Assembly: GCF_010671605.1 (NCBI RefSeq)
Contig: NZ_JAABOO010000001.1
Coordinates: forward strand, 1,612,001 to 1,676,000
Length of the DNA: 64,000 nucleotides
Direction: 5' to 3'
Source: Leptobacterium flavescens
GTDB lineage: Bacteria; Bacteroidota; Bacteroidia; Flavobacteriales; Flavobacteriaceae
The stretch's first letter is position 1. Each line of letters begins with the position of its first letter. A program made the position numbers and the translations under genes. Below, piece by piece: positions 42,821-51,350 of the stretch. A model generated the notes under the pieces. That model did not search any database and had not been told where the DNA came from. It was given only the letters and a program-made list of their open reading frames with translations.

Positions 42821-44284
42821 TTAATTTTTGATAAAAATTCTTTTTAACATCTCTTTTTCAGAAAAGTAGATCATTATCAAAAATACTAAAAGGAGTCCGC
42901 ATCCTATAAATAAATTTCGGTCAAAACCGTAAAAAGCTATCCCTGAAAACAGAATGGAAAGCACTAAAAAGCCTCCGGTCTTTTTTAAATTATACGGAAT
43001 AGGGTATTTTCTTTGCCCCAGGTAAAAGGAAAGAAGCATCATGCTTCCGTAGGCCGCGAGGGTTGCAATAGCTGCTCCCATATAGCCTATAATCGGGATA
43101 AGTATAAAATTCAGGGCCAGGGTAATCAGCGCTCCAAAAACAGAGATATAGGCCCCGTATTTGGTCTGGTCGGTTACCTTATACCATACCGACAGATTGT
43201 GATAGATACCCAGGCACAGGTTAGCCAGTAAAATAAGAGGAACAATCGACATGGCTTCCCAATACTCCTCACTCCGGATAATAATAGGCTTTAAAACATC
43301 TGCAAAAACCACTACCGATAGCAAAATTGCCGATCCGAAGATCACAAAATACTCGGTAATCCTAGCATAGCCGTCCTGCGGTTTACTGGAATTGGCATGA
43401 CTAAAGAAGAAAGGTTCTATTCCCAGGCGGAAAGCTGTGGCAAAAAGGGTCATAAACACGGCCAGCTTATAGCAAGCTGCATATTTCCCTACTTCGGTTT
43501 CGGCTATATCTTCGGGCAGAAGGATATCAAGAAGGATACGGTCGAAGGTCTCATTAATTGAGAACGCAATCCCGGCAATAAGAACCGGAAAAGCATATCT
43601 GAGCATTTTTTTGAGCAGGCCGGTATGAAAGGTGTAATTGATCTTCAGATAAAATCCGGCCACCAATAAAAGGGTCAATGCGCTGGCGACAAGATTGGAG
43701 ATAAAAATGTAATTGATCTGGTAATGGGGTCTGTAAATCGTTTCAAAAACAGATCCGTTCTGAGCCAGGTCCTTTAACCAGAGCAGGAAGAAGAGGTTCA
43801 GCCCTAAGTTAACGATCACGTTAACGATCTTTATGATCGCGTAGCGCATAGGCCTTTCATTAGCCCTTAACCAGGCAAAGGGAATAACCACCAGGACATC
43901 TAAAAACAGGATCCATATGACCAGCTGAATGATCTCCCGGTCAATACCGATAAAGGCGGCTATCTGATCTGTAAACAAAAATCCCAGTGCAAGAAGGACC
44001 GAAGAGGAAATTATAATGGAAAGTGCCGATGTACCCACCACGCGGTCTTTGTTTTCCTCTTTGTTAAAAAAGCGGAAAAAGGCCGTTTCCATACCGTAAG
44101 AGAAAAGTACGTTAAAGAGAACGAAGTAAGAGAAGATAACACTTACTTTCCCGTACTCGGCCGCAGATTCCAGTACTCCTTCCGTAGTGTACAGCGGAAC
44201 CAGGATAAAGTTCAGCATTCGCGGTAAAACGGTAGCTAAACCATAAATAAATGTATGCTTGAAAAGTTTCTTTATTGCACTCAA
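42821..44284 (-). CDS. Oligosaccharide flippase family protein (MATE-like)
   Basis: The 487-residue protein has about 14 membrane segments and the polysaccharide export family pattern, starting KLFKHTFIYGLATVLPRMLNFILVPLYT. It should flip lipid-linked sugar units across the inner membrane for surface polysaccharide or LPS O-antigen. It is the first gene of the envelope operon, followed four bases later by the carbonic anhydrase gene. Confidence 0.88.
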   Translation of the reverse strand: MSAIKKLFKHTFIYGLATVLPRMLNFILVPLYTTEGVLESAAEYGKVSVIFSYFVLFNVLFSYGMETAFFRFFNKEENKDRVVGTSALSIIISSSVLLALGFLFTDQIAAFIGIDREIIQLVIWILFLDVLVVIPFAWLRANERPMRYAIIKIVNVIVNLGLNLFFLLWLKDLAQNGSVFETIYRPHYQINYIFISNLVASALTLLLVAGFYLKINYTFHTGLLKKMLRYAFPVLIAGIAFSINETFDRILLDILLPEDIAETEVGKYAACYKLAVFMTLFATAFRLGIEPFFFSHANSSKPQDGYARITEYFVIFGSAILLSVVVFADVLKPIIIRSEEYWEAMSIVPLILLANLCLGIYHNLSVWYKVTDQTKYGAYISVFGALITLALNFILIPIIGYMGAAIATLAAYGSMMLLSFYLGQRKYPIPYNLKKTGGFLVLSILFSGIAFYGFDRNLFIGCGLLLVFLIMIYFSEKEMLKRIFIKN

Positions 44285-44335
44285 TAAAACAATCTAATTA
44301 ACTGATTCCGGCAGTTTCCAGGATATACTGCCTTC

Positions 44336-44842
44336 TTATGGGTTTTGCCTGATGCTTGGATAGTTTACCGACTCCTTCTTTTTGATATTCTCTATCTTAA
44401 AGTATTTGGTAACCCCATTATGAACGTAGCTGACAACAGCTTCGGTATCTTCAAGGTTAAAAGGTATCTTTTCCTTTACATCAATAGGAGGTTTGTTTCC
44501 ATACTCCTTTTTAGGATCTTCATGTATGATGAGATCTCTTTTCTCGTTAGCCTTTGTTTTATATCTTCCGATATACAAACCGTTCTTTTCTTCCAGTTTT
44601 ACCTTTTCTCCATGAAAATAAAGGCTGTCCAGTTCTACCTTATTTCCCAGTTCAGCTATCGAAAGGAAGACATTAATTCCGGATCCTCCTCCTTCAACTC
44701 CAGCTACCCAATCCTGGGAATACGCATCTTTAATTGTGAAAGGAGTTTCTTTTTGAAGCTTTTGAGAGCTTGAGCAATTTGAAAAACCAAACATTATTAT
44801 ACTTAATAAAATTATATGCGATATTCTTTTAAAGGTTTTCAT
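44336..44842 (-). CDS. Flavobacterial lipoprotein of unknown function
   Basis: The 168-residue protein has a lipoprotein signal (IIMFGFSNC, Cys23). The body has three short strand regions (EGGGSGINVFLSIAELGNKVELDSLYFHGEKVKLEEK, and KIPFNLEDTEAVVSYVHNGVTKYFKIENIKKK); I recognise no family. It stands between the atp operon terminator and the flippase gene and has its own promoter candidate at 44872-44899. Confidence 0.6.
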   Translation of the reverse strand: MKTFKRISHIILLSIIMFGFSNCSSSQKLQKETPFTIKDAYSQDWVAGVEGGGSGINVFLSIAELGNKVELDSLYFHGEKVKLEEKNGLYIGRYKTKANEKRDLIIHEDPKKEYGNKPPIDVKEKIPFNLEDTEAVVSYVHNGVTKYFKIENIKKKESVNYPSIRQNP

Positions 44843-44871
44843 AGCGAAATGGTTTATGTTGTTTTAAAGTT

Positions 44872-44899
44872 TAAATATACAAACCAATTTTGATGCCAA
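44872..44899 (-). promoter_or_regulatory. Candidate promoter of the unknown lipoprotein gene
   Basis: On the minus strand TTG (44897-44899) and TATATTTA (44872-44879), seven of eight to TAnnTTTG, are separated by 17 bases; the ATG lies 29 bases downstream. Confidence 0.35.
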
Positions 44900-44906
44900 A
44901 AAATAA

Positions 44907-44938
44907 AAACCCCTGTAAATCGAGATATACAGGGGTTT
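44907..44938 (-). terminator. Terminator of the atp operon
   Basis: Eleven-base perfect arms AAACCCCTGTA (44907-44917) and TACAGGGGTTT (44928-44938) with a following T run on the minus strand, 36 bases after the atpG stop codon. Confidence 0.93.
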
Positions 44939-44973
44939 ACAATATTGTAAGCTGATTTTTACATAAGGACTTC

Positions 44974-45834
44974 TTAGTTGTTCAGGGCTTCCGCACCACC
45001 AACGATTTCCAGAATCTCGTTCGTAATGGCTGCCTGTCTTGCCTTATTGTATGTTAATGTAAGCGAATCTCTCAATTCTCCCGCATTATCTGTTGCTTTA
45101 TGCATTGCGGTCATACGCGCACCGTGTTCTGATGCGAAAGAGTCTCTTACGGCTTTGTACAATTGTGTTTTTAAGGATTTCGGGATCAGTGTTTCCACGA
45201 TCTCTGCTTTGGAAGGCTCGAAAATATAATCGAGGTTTACGCTGCTTTCCGAAGCTACAGGAACGATAGGAAGGAATTGCTCCGTCGTAACGATCTGCGT
45301 AGCTGCATTCTTAAACTTGTTATACACAAGTTCTATCTTATCATAACTTCCTTCGGTAAACAGATCCATCAATCTTTGGGCTACCTCTGCAACATGTTCG
45401 AAGCTAAGGTCATCAAAAATAGCGTTGTTATTTTCGATTACCGTAAAGGATTTTCCCAGGATATCGTTTCCTTTTTTACCGATAGTAACCAGGTCTACCT
45501 GCTTTCCGGCATATGCTTCACCGGCCAATCTTCCTGCCTCCTTAATTACATTCGAATTAAATGCCCCACACAGACCTCTGTTAGAAGTAATTGCAACAAC
45601 AAGTACTTTATTTACTTCGCGCTGTTCTGCAAATTTACTTCCGCTATCCGCATCTAAAGTGGCACTTAAGCTCTGTAAAAGCTCGGTTAACTTATCGGCA
45701 TAGGGTCGCATTGCGGTAATAGCATCCTGTGCTTTTTTCAACTTTGCAGCCGATACCATTTTCATGGCACTGGTAATCTGCATGGTTGATTTTACCGATG
45801 AGATCCTGTTACGTATTTCTTTTAAGTTTGCCAT
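44974..45834 (-). CDS. atpG: ATP synthase F1 gamma subunit
   Basis: The 286-residue gamma subunit forms the central rotor shaft of F1. The N-terminal MANLKEIRNRISSVKSTMQITSAMKMVSAAKLKKAQ and C-terminal ARMTAMHKATDNAGELRDSLTLTYNKARQAAITNEI helices are the family signatures. It is the last gene of the operon, followed by a strong terminator. A hairpin-rich 72-base spacer separates it from atpA. Confidence 0.97.
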   Translation of the reverse strand: MANLKEIRNRISSVKSTMQITSAMKMVSAAKLKKAQDAITAMRPYADKLTELLQSLSATLDADSGSKFAEQREVNKVLVVAITSNRGLCGAFNSNVIKEAGRLAGEAYAGKQVDLVTIGKKGNDILGKSFTVIENNNAIFDDLSFEHVAEVAQRLMDLFTEGSYDKIELVYNKFKNAATQIVTTEQFLPIVPVASESSVNLDYIFEPSKAEIVETLIPKSLKTQLYKAVRDSFASEHGARMTAMHKATDNAGELRDSLTLTYNKARQAAITNEILEIVGGAEALNN

Positions 45835-45850
45835 ACTTTTTTAGTATTCA

Positions 45851-45896
45851 GTATTGAGTATTCAGTAGCGAGCAGGCTATGCTCACTACTCAATAC
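45851..45896 (-). repeat. Intercistronic inverted repeat between atpA and atpG
   Basis: GTATTGAG (45851-45858) and GTAGCGAGCA (45865-45874) pair with TGCTCACTACTCAATAC at 45880-45896 to form a long imperfect hairpin in the atp mRNA. Its GTATTGAGTA core is also present in the ggt-side 80-bp repeat, so it may derive from a dispersed repeat. Confidence 0.6.
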
Positions 45897-45906
45897 CAAA
45901 ATCTAA

Positions 45907-47487
45907 TTATGCTTTATATTTTGCAGAAAGGTCTTTTGCCACTGCAGTAAGCGTATCTGTTACCTCATCTGTAAGCTTTCCTGCTTTAAGGGTTTCCAGT
46001 ACGTTATTGTGTTTTGCTTTCAGGAATTCGATATAATCTCTTTCGAATTCTTTTACTTTCTCTACAGGAACATCTCTTAAGAGGTTTTTAGAACCTGCGT
46101 AGATAATAGCAACCTGATCTTCTACTGTAAACGGATCGTTCTGAGCCTGCTTAAGGATCTCTACGTTACGCTTACCTTTTTCAATTACATTTAAAGTAGC
46201 TGCATCAAGGTCGGAACCGAACTTGGCAAAAGCTTCCAGTTCACGGAACTGAGCCTGATCCAGTTTCAGGGTACCTGCTACCTTTTTCATCGATTTGATC
46301 TGCGCAGAACCACCCACACGAGATACAGAGATACCTACGTTAATCGCAGGACGAACCCCTGAGTTGAAAAGATCTGATTCCAGGAAGATCTGACCATCTG
46401 TAATAGAGATCACGTTTGTCGGGATATAAGCCGAAACGTCTCCCGCCTGAGTTTCAATGATCGGAAGTGCTGTAAGAGATCCTCCACCTTTTACCAATGG
46501 TCTAAGGCTTTCAGGAAGGTCATTCATATTCTGAGCAATATCATCATCGTTGATCACCTTTGCAGCTCTCTCTAATAATCTTGAGTGAAGGTAGAATACG
46601 TCACCAGGATATGCTTCACGTCCCGGAGGGCGACGTAGAAGAAGAGATACCTCACGGTAAGCTACCGCCTGCTTTGATAGATCATCATAGATAATTAAGG
46701 CTGGTCTTCCCGTATCACGGAAGTACTCTCCGATAGCAGCTCCGGCAAAAGGAGCATATACCTGCATTGGAGCAGGATCTGATGCATTTGCCGCAACGAT
46801 CACGGTATAAGCCAACGCTCCTTTATCTTCAAGAGTCTTGGCAATAGCCGCTACTGTAGATGCTTTCTGACCTACAGCTACATATATACAGAATACAGGC
46901 TCACCTGCATCGTAAAATTCTTTCTGATTTAAGATGGTGTCGATACAAACTGTAGTCTTTCCGGTCTGACGGTCACCAATTACAAGCTCACGCTGTCCTC
47001 TACCTACAGGGATCATCGCATCGATAGATTTAATTCCCGTCTGTAAAGGTTCGTTTACAGGCTGACGGTAGATTACCCCGGGAGCTTTACGCTCTAAAGG
47101 CATTTCATAAAGATCTCCACCGATAGGTCCTTTTCCGTCGATCGGGTTACCTAAGGTATCCACAACACGTCCTACCATTTCCTCACCAACCTTAATAGAA
47201 GCAATACGCTGTGTACGTTTTACAGTAGCTCCTTCTTTAATTTCTTTTGAAGGACCTAATAATACAACACCTACGTTGTCTTCCTCAAGGTTAAGAACGA
47301 TTCCTTCCAAACCGCTTTCAAATTCTACTAACTCTCCGTACTGTGCGTTAGAAAGTCCGTAAATACGAGCGATACCATCACCTACTTGTAATACTGTTCC
47401 AACCTCGTCTAAAGAAGCCTTTGCTTCAAATCCCGATAGTTGTTCTTTTAAGATTGCTGATACTTCAGCTGGTTTTACTTCTGCCAT
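45907..47487 (-). CDS. atpA: ATP synthase F1 alpha subunit
   Basis: The 526-residue alpha subunit has the Walker A motif GDRQTGKT near residue 172 and the conserved [46 protein letters not shown] region. It forms the alpha3beta3 head with AtpD, which is not encoded in this window. Length is slightly longer than in Proteobacteria, as usual in Bacteroidota. Confidence 0.98.
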   Translation of the reverse strand: MAEVKPAEVSAILKEQLSGFEAKASLDEVGTVLQVGDGIARIYGLSNAQYGELVEFESGLEGIVLNLEEDNVGVVLLGPSKEIKEGATVKRTQRIASIKVGEEMVGRVVDTLGNPIDGKGPIGGDLYEMPLERKAPGVIYRQPVNEPLQTGIKSIDAMIPVGRGQRELVIGDRQTGKTTVCIDTILNQKEFYDAGEPVFCIYVAVGQKASTVAAIAKTLEDKGALAYTVIVAANASDPAPMQVYAPFAGAAIGEYFRDTGRPALIIYDDLSKQAVAYREVSLLLRRPPGREAYPGDVFYLHSRLLERAAKVINDDDIAQNMNDLPESLRPLVKGGGSLTALPIIETQAGDVSAYIPTNVISITDGQIFLESDLFNSGVRPAINVGISVSRVGGSAQIKSMKKVAGTLKLDQAQFRELEAFAKFGSDLDAATLNVIEKGKRNVEILKQAQNDPFTVEDQVAIIYAGSKNLLRDVPVEKVKEFERDYIEFLKAKHNNVLETLKAGKLTDEVTDTLTAVAKDLSAKYKA

Positions 47488-47551
47488 CTTATTCTGGTAT
47501 TTAGATGTTAGCTATTTGCTATCTAAGTTTTATTTAACTTCTGATGCGATA

Positions 47552-48088
47552 TTAATTATTGATAAATTCTCTTTTCAAGCTGCTAAGTTTATTAGCAATG
47601 CTTGCATTATATTGTAAATCACCAACGCGAAGGATAAATCCTCCGATGATGCTCTCGTCTATTTTATTTTCGATACTTACCTCGTTTCCGGTAAGGTCTT
47701 TTACTTTAGCCAATACTTTTTTCTCCAGCTCTCCGCTTAGGGGAACCGCAGTAGTTACATAAGCTACTTCCTTTCCGTTTAACTGATCGTAAAGAAAGCT
47801 GTATTTTTCTGCTACCGCTCCGAGGATCCCTATTCTCTTGTTGTCTACAAGGATATTAAGTAAACCTTCGGTTATGTTATGGGTGTTGGAAAAAGTCTCC
47901 TTAAGAGAAGCTCTTTTGTCTGCAGATTTAATTACAGGGCTTTGAAGTATTGCTCTGAGATCTTCATTTTCTGCAAAGCTTTTTGCGATCGATTTCATAT
48001 CGTCGTTAACGGCATCAGTCACTTTCTGATCCTGAGCCAGGCTTAAAACCGCCTTTGCATATCTTATTGCTGCTCTTGTTCCTGCCAT
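47552..48088 (-). CDS. atpH: ATP synthase F1 delta subunit
   Basis: The 178-residue delta (OSCP-like) subunit joins the peripheral stalk to the top of F1. The N-terminal AAIRYAKAVLSLAQDQ and C-terminal ESIIGGFILRVGDLQYNASIANKLSSLKREF are characteristic. It lies four bases after atpF and before atpA. Confidence 0.95.
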   Translation of the reverse strand: MAGTRAAIRYAKAVLSLAQDQKVTDAVNDDMKSIAKSFAENEDLRAILQSPVIKSADKRASLKETFSNTHNITEGLLNILVDNKRIGILGAVAEKYSFLYDQLNGKEVAYVTTAVPLSGELEKKVLAKVKDLTGNEVSIENKIDESIIGGFILRVGDLQYNASIANKLSSLKREFINN

Positions 48089-48092
48089 TTTC

Positions 48093-48593
48093 TTAGTTTA
48101 ATGTAGCCTCTCCCAACATATCTTCAACAAGCTTCAACTGCTTATCCTTATTTCCAAGCTCTTCACGAACTACTTTCTCTGCGATATCCACAGAAAGGGT
48201 AGCCACCTGCTTTTTCAACTCGGCAACTGCTGCCTGCTTTTCAGTTTCGAAAGCTTCTTTAGCCTGCTGGATAAGTTTGTCTGCCTGTACCTGAGCTTCA
48301 TCCTTAGCATCGGCAATGATCTTATCTTTTATCTGACGTGCTTCCTTTAAAAGGTTTTCTCTTTCCGCACGTGCTTCTTTTAAAATACGATCGTTGTCTG
48401 CTGTGATATTCTGCATTTCCTTCTTAGCTTCCTCAGCAGATGCCAGTGCATTCTTAATTCCTTCTTCTCTATCGTTTACAGCATTCAAAATTGGCTTCCA
48501 CGCATACTTTCTCAATAATAAAAGGAGAAGGACAAATAATACGGTCTGCCAGATAAACAATCCTAATGAAAATTCTTCTAATAATTTTTCCAT
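48093..48593 (-). CDS. atpF: ATP synthase F0 b subunit
   Basis: The 166-residue b subunit has one N-terminal membrane segment (about residues 9-28) and a long charged helix (KPILNAVNDREEGIKNALASAEEAKKEMQ...) that dimerises into the peripheral stalk. It is preceded by a strong hairpin in the atpE-atpF spacer. Confidence 0.96.
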   Translation of the reverse strand: MEKLLEEFSLGLFIWQTVLFVLLLLLLRKYAWKPILNAVNDREEGIKNALASAEEAKKEMQNITADNDRILKEARAERENLLKEARQIKDKIIADAKDEAQVQADKLIQQAKEAFETEKQAAVAELKKQVATLSVDIAEKVVREELGNKDKQLKLVEDMLGEATLN

Positions 48594-48638
48594 CGTATTT
48601 AATTATAAGTTTTAACTCAACATTTAATTTTTAACAAG

Positions 48639-48673
48639 ACCAGCGGCTGTAACCAACCGTTACAGCCGTTGGT
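48639..48673 (-). repeat. Strong hairpin between atpE and atpF
   Basis: Fourteen-base arms ACCAGCGGCTGTAA (48639-48652) and TTACAGCCGTTGGT (48660-48673) are complementary except for one pair. On the minus strand no T tract follows, so it is not a classic terminator; it more likely protects or marks the 3' end of the highly expressed atpE segment. Confidence 0.75.
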
Positions 48674-48687
48674 TCTCTTACAATAAT

Positions 48688-48879
48688 TTATACTGCGAAT
48701 AGTGCAGCAAAACCAATTCCTTCAATAAGCGCCGCTGCAATAAGCATTGCTGTTTGAATCTTTCCGTAAGCTTCAGGCTGACGTGCGATAGCCTCCATAG
48801 CAGAACCACCGATTCTACCGATACCAAGACCAACACCGATTACTACTAAACCTGCACCTACAATAGCTGGAATTTCCAT
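48688..48879 (-). CDS. atpE: ATP synthase F0 c subunit
   Basis: The 63-residue ring subunit has two membrane helices. The ion-binding carboxylate is Glu53 in LIAAALIEGIGFAALFAV. The GLGIGRIGGSAMEAIARQPEA loop is typical. No sodium-type ligand set (Gln plus Ser/Thr near the Glu) is obvious, so proton coupling is likely. Confidence 0.97.
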   Translation of the reverse strand: MEIPAIVGAGLVVIGVGLGIGRIGGSAMEAIARQPEAYGKIQTAMLIAAALIEGIGFAALFAV

Positions 48880-48915
48880 AATGTATATATATTTAAAAAT
48901 TAAACATTCAATTTA

Positions 48916-50013
48916 TTAATGTGCTTCCTCATGATCGTGCTCTTCTACGGCAAAACCGAAATACAGAGCTGAAAGCATCGTAAAAATATAAGCCTGTAAT
49001 ACTGCTACCAATACTTCAATCAGCGAGATGGCAAACGCAAGTCCGAAAGACAGCGGGCTACCGATCCAGCTCTTGAAAATGAACATTAGTCCGATAAGGC
49101 TCATCAGTACGATGTGTCCCGCCTGCATGTTGGCGTATAAACGGATTAACAGTGAAAAAGGCTTGATAAACACTCCTAATAATTCTATAGGAGCAAGGAT
49201 GATCTTCATTGGCCATGGCACACCAGGCATCCAGAAAATGTGCATCCAGTAATTCTTATTAGCTGTAAGATTAGTGATCAGGAAAGTAAGCAACGCCAAA
49301 GCAAAGGTGATGGCAATATTTCCTGTTACGTTCACTCCCAGCGGAGTTAAGCCGAAAATATTCAGGAACCAGATAAAAAAGAAAATGGTCAATAAATACG
49401 GCATATATTTTCCGTAATGCTTTGCTCCGATATTCGGAATAGCAATGTCATCTCTGATGTAAAGTACGATAGGTTCGAAAAATCTTCCGATCCCTTTTGC
49501 AATACCTCCGTTGGTTGTATATGATCTTGCAAGTCCTCTGAACAAAAGGAACATCAGGATACCTGTAATGATGATCATCAATACACTCTTGGTAATAGAA
49601 AGGTCAAGAGGTTTTACATTGGTAGGATGATGCTCTTCGTCGTAACTGATCGTTCCGGCAGCATCTGTTCTGTATATCTTATTGTGATATAATTTATAAT
49701 AGTTTCCTCCGGCCTGAGCTACAGTTTCACCATGGTGAAACTGAGAAGAAGAAAACACCTTTAAACCTTCGTCCCAAAGAATAACAGGAAGAGGAAAACC
49801 TATGTAAACATGCTCTCCCTCTTTATTTGTATAGGATCCGATAGAGAAATCATGCGAATCCTTAAGGTGATGCTGAATATACTCTTTTATCTCTTCCTTC
49901 TTGGTTTTTCCCGTTGCCTCTTCGGCGTGGCTCTCATCATGTTGAGCATAAGCAGTATAACTGAATATTAACAATAAAACTGCGAGTACTTTTTCTGATA
50001 ATCTTCTATGCAT
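48916..50013 (-). CDS. atpB: ATP synthase F0 a subunit
   Basis: The frame extends upstream to a TTG at 50052, but the ATG at 50013 gives a real signal peptide (MHRRLSEKVLAVLLLIFSYTAYAQ), so a 365-residue protein is preferred. The long His/Glu-rich N-terminal domain is typical of Bacteroidota. The membrane part carries the essential arginine in SLLIRLYANMQAGHIVLMSLIG and the final FAVEEHDHEEAH. It forms the ion half-channels next to the c ring. Confidence 0.95.
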   Translation of the reverse strand: MHRRLSEKVLAVLLLIFSYTAYAQHDESHAEEATGKTKKEEIKEYIQHHLKDSHDFSIGSYTNKEGEHVYIGFPLPVILWDEGLKVFSSSQFHHGETVAQAGGNYYKLYHNKIYRTDAAGTISYDEEHHPTNVKPLDLSITKSVLMIIITGILMFLLFRGLARSYTTNGGIAKGIGRFFEPIVLYIRDDIAIPNIGAKHYGKYMPYLLTIFFFIWFLNIFGLTPLGVNVTGNIAITFALALLTFLITNLTANKNYWMHIFWMPGVPWPMKIILAPIELLGVFIKPFSLLIRLYANMQAGHIVLMSLIGLMFIFKSWIGSPLSFGLAFAISLIEVLVAVLQAYIFTMLSALYFGFAVEEHDHEEAH

Positions 50014-50139
50014 ATCACACAAATAAAAGTGGTGGTCTAAAAATCGGTGCAAATGTACGGTTTTATATTAAAAACAAAAACAATTTTAAGTGTTTCTTCG
50101 TTAAGAGGAAGTAACACTCTTTTTCCACCGTGTTTTGTG

Positions 50140-50520
50140 CTATTTTTTAAGGAGTTTGATCACGCTAAGTGTCTCAATTATAAGGCAGGTAAGATATGGA
50201 ACGAAGAAGGAGGCAAACTCCAGATTGGAGGTCTCTCCGTCTGCCTTAAAAATCGGATTAAAAACCAGGAAGAATATCAGGAACTTAAACATGCTCCCCC
50301 CGATAAAAATAAAACCCAGCTGTTCTTTCTGTTTTTCCCTTAGCAGGAATAAGACTGCATAGATAGCTACGGCCATCGCAAAATTCACGATATAGGAAAG
50401 TACAATGCTATTGTCAAAAAGAGGAGATCCTGCGAGGTAAAGTATTAAAACATGGATCCCGAAAACTAAAAGAAGTACTAATGTCAGTGCAATTAAAAAG
50501 CGTCTTACCAGCGTGTGCAT
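50140..50520 (-). CDS. DUF6168 membrane protein of the atp operon
   Basis: The 126-residue protein has four membrane segments (about 7-29, 41-60, 66-85, 99-120). It sits between atpZ and atpB, where Flavobacteriia regularly keep such a gene, and resembles the AtpI-type assembly factors in size and topology. A helper role in F0 assembly is inferred only. Confidence 0.7.
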   Translation of the reverse strand: MHTLVRRFLIALTLVLLLVFGIHVLILYLAGSPLFDNSIVLSYIVNFAMAVAIYAVLFLLREKQKEQLGFIFIGGSMFKFLIFFLVFNPIFKADGETSNLEFASFFVPYLTCLIIETLSVIKLLKK

Positions 50521-50532
50521 CCTGCGAACTTG

Positions 50533-50772
50533 TTATTCGTTAATTTTTTTTAACTGTTTAAGCACGCCAAAAATAGCCAGAAAAACTCCAATAATTACTA
50601 AAAAGGGGGTGTATATTTTTTCGCCATCCGAATATTTGGCATCCAGCCATTTACCCAAATACGCTGAGAGATAGATGGTAATTCCCATTTGAAAAGCAAC
50701 TCCGGTAAGGATGAGCCACTTTTTATATGAGTTTTTTTTCTTGCCAGGATCTTCTTTTGGTTCCACGTTCAA
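50533..50772 (-). CDS. AtpZ/AtpI-family ATP synthase assembly protein
   Basis: The 79-residue protein has two membrane segments (about 21-42 and 56-72) and the AtpZ-like YKKWLILTGVAFQMGITIYLSAYLGKWLDAKY. No ATG is in frame: the start is TTG at 50772 or GTG at 50766. AtpZ/AtpI helps build the c ring or supplies magnesium. It is the first gene of the atp cluster proper. Confidence 0.85.
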   Translation of the reverse strand: MNVEPKEDPGKKKNSYKKWLILTGVAFQMGITIYLSAYLGKWLDAKYSDGEKIYTPFLVIIGVFLAIFGVLKQLKKINE

Positions 50773-50789
50773 TACCCTTATGATTCCCT

Positions 50790-50823
50790 CAAAGTTACTA
50801 AATTAAATATGCTTTGCTGTCAA
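50790..50823 (-). promoter_or_regulatory. Candidate atp operon promoter
   Basis: On the minus strand TAACTTTG (50790-50797) is a perfect TAnnTTTG box, with TTG (50821-50823) 23 bases before it, slightly wide. The leader to the TTG/GTG start would be short. The bactofilin gene 148 bases upstream may also read through. Confidence 0.45.
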
Positions 50824-50920
50824 AAAACAAGCTTATGATCAGGGCATAGAGATGCGTACCCGGTTCTTTTTCCGGGGATTAATGAAGATAAATACTAAAA
50901 AGCAATCCTGATAAAAAAGA

Positions 50921-51346
50921 TCAGGCAAGCGATTTTTGGGTCTTGGCCTGTGCCTGTCCGTTAACCGTTTTCGGAGCAGTAGCATTACCACTACCTTTCA
51001 TATTACAGGTAGCATTAAAGGTTGCTCCAGGCTCGATAGCCAGTTTGGCAACATTTACCTGACCTTCGATATGGGCTGTAGATTTAAGCGATAAAACATT
51101 GCTGACCTGAAGTTCTCCGGAAAATTTTCCTTCCACATCCGCATTCACACATTCTACTTTTCCATCGATAGATCCTTCTCTTCCGATAACTACTTTTCCG
51201 GAAGTTTTTACACTACCTTCAAGTGTTCCGTCGATCCTGAAATCTCCTTCAGAGATAATGTCTCCTTTGATCTTTGTTTTTTGACCGATTCTGTTTGGCT
51301 GTCCTGACGATTCGATTGTTACTTTGTTCTTGTTTTCAGAAAACAT
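50921..51346 (-). CDS. Bactofilin (polymer-forming cytoskeletal protein)
   Basis: The 141-residue protein has a beta-helical bactofilin domain (about residues 17-112: IGQKTKIKGDIISEGDFRIDGTLEGSVKTSGKVVIGREGSIDGKVECVNADVEGKFSG...). Bactofilins form filaments at the membrane and help cell shape or localise wall and secretion proteins. It lies four bases after porW, suggesting a link to type IX secretion or gliding. Confidence 0.92.
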   Translation of the reverse strand: MFSENKNKVTIESSGQPNRIGQKTKIKGDIISEGDFRIDGTLEGSVKTSGKVVIGREGSIDGKVECVNADVEGKFSGELQVSNVLSLKSTAHIEGQVNVAKLAIEPGATFNATCNMKGSGNATAPKTVNGQAQAKTQKSLA

Positions 51347-51350
51347 AGCA

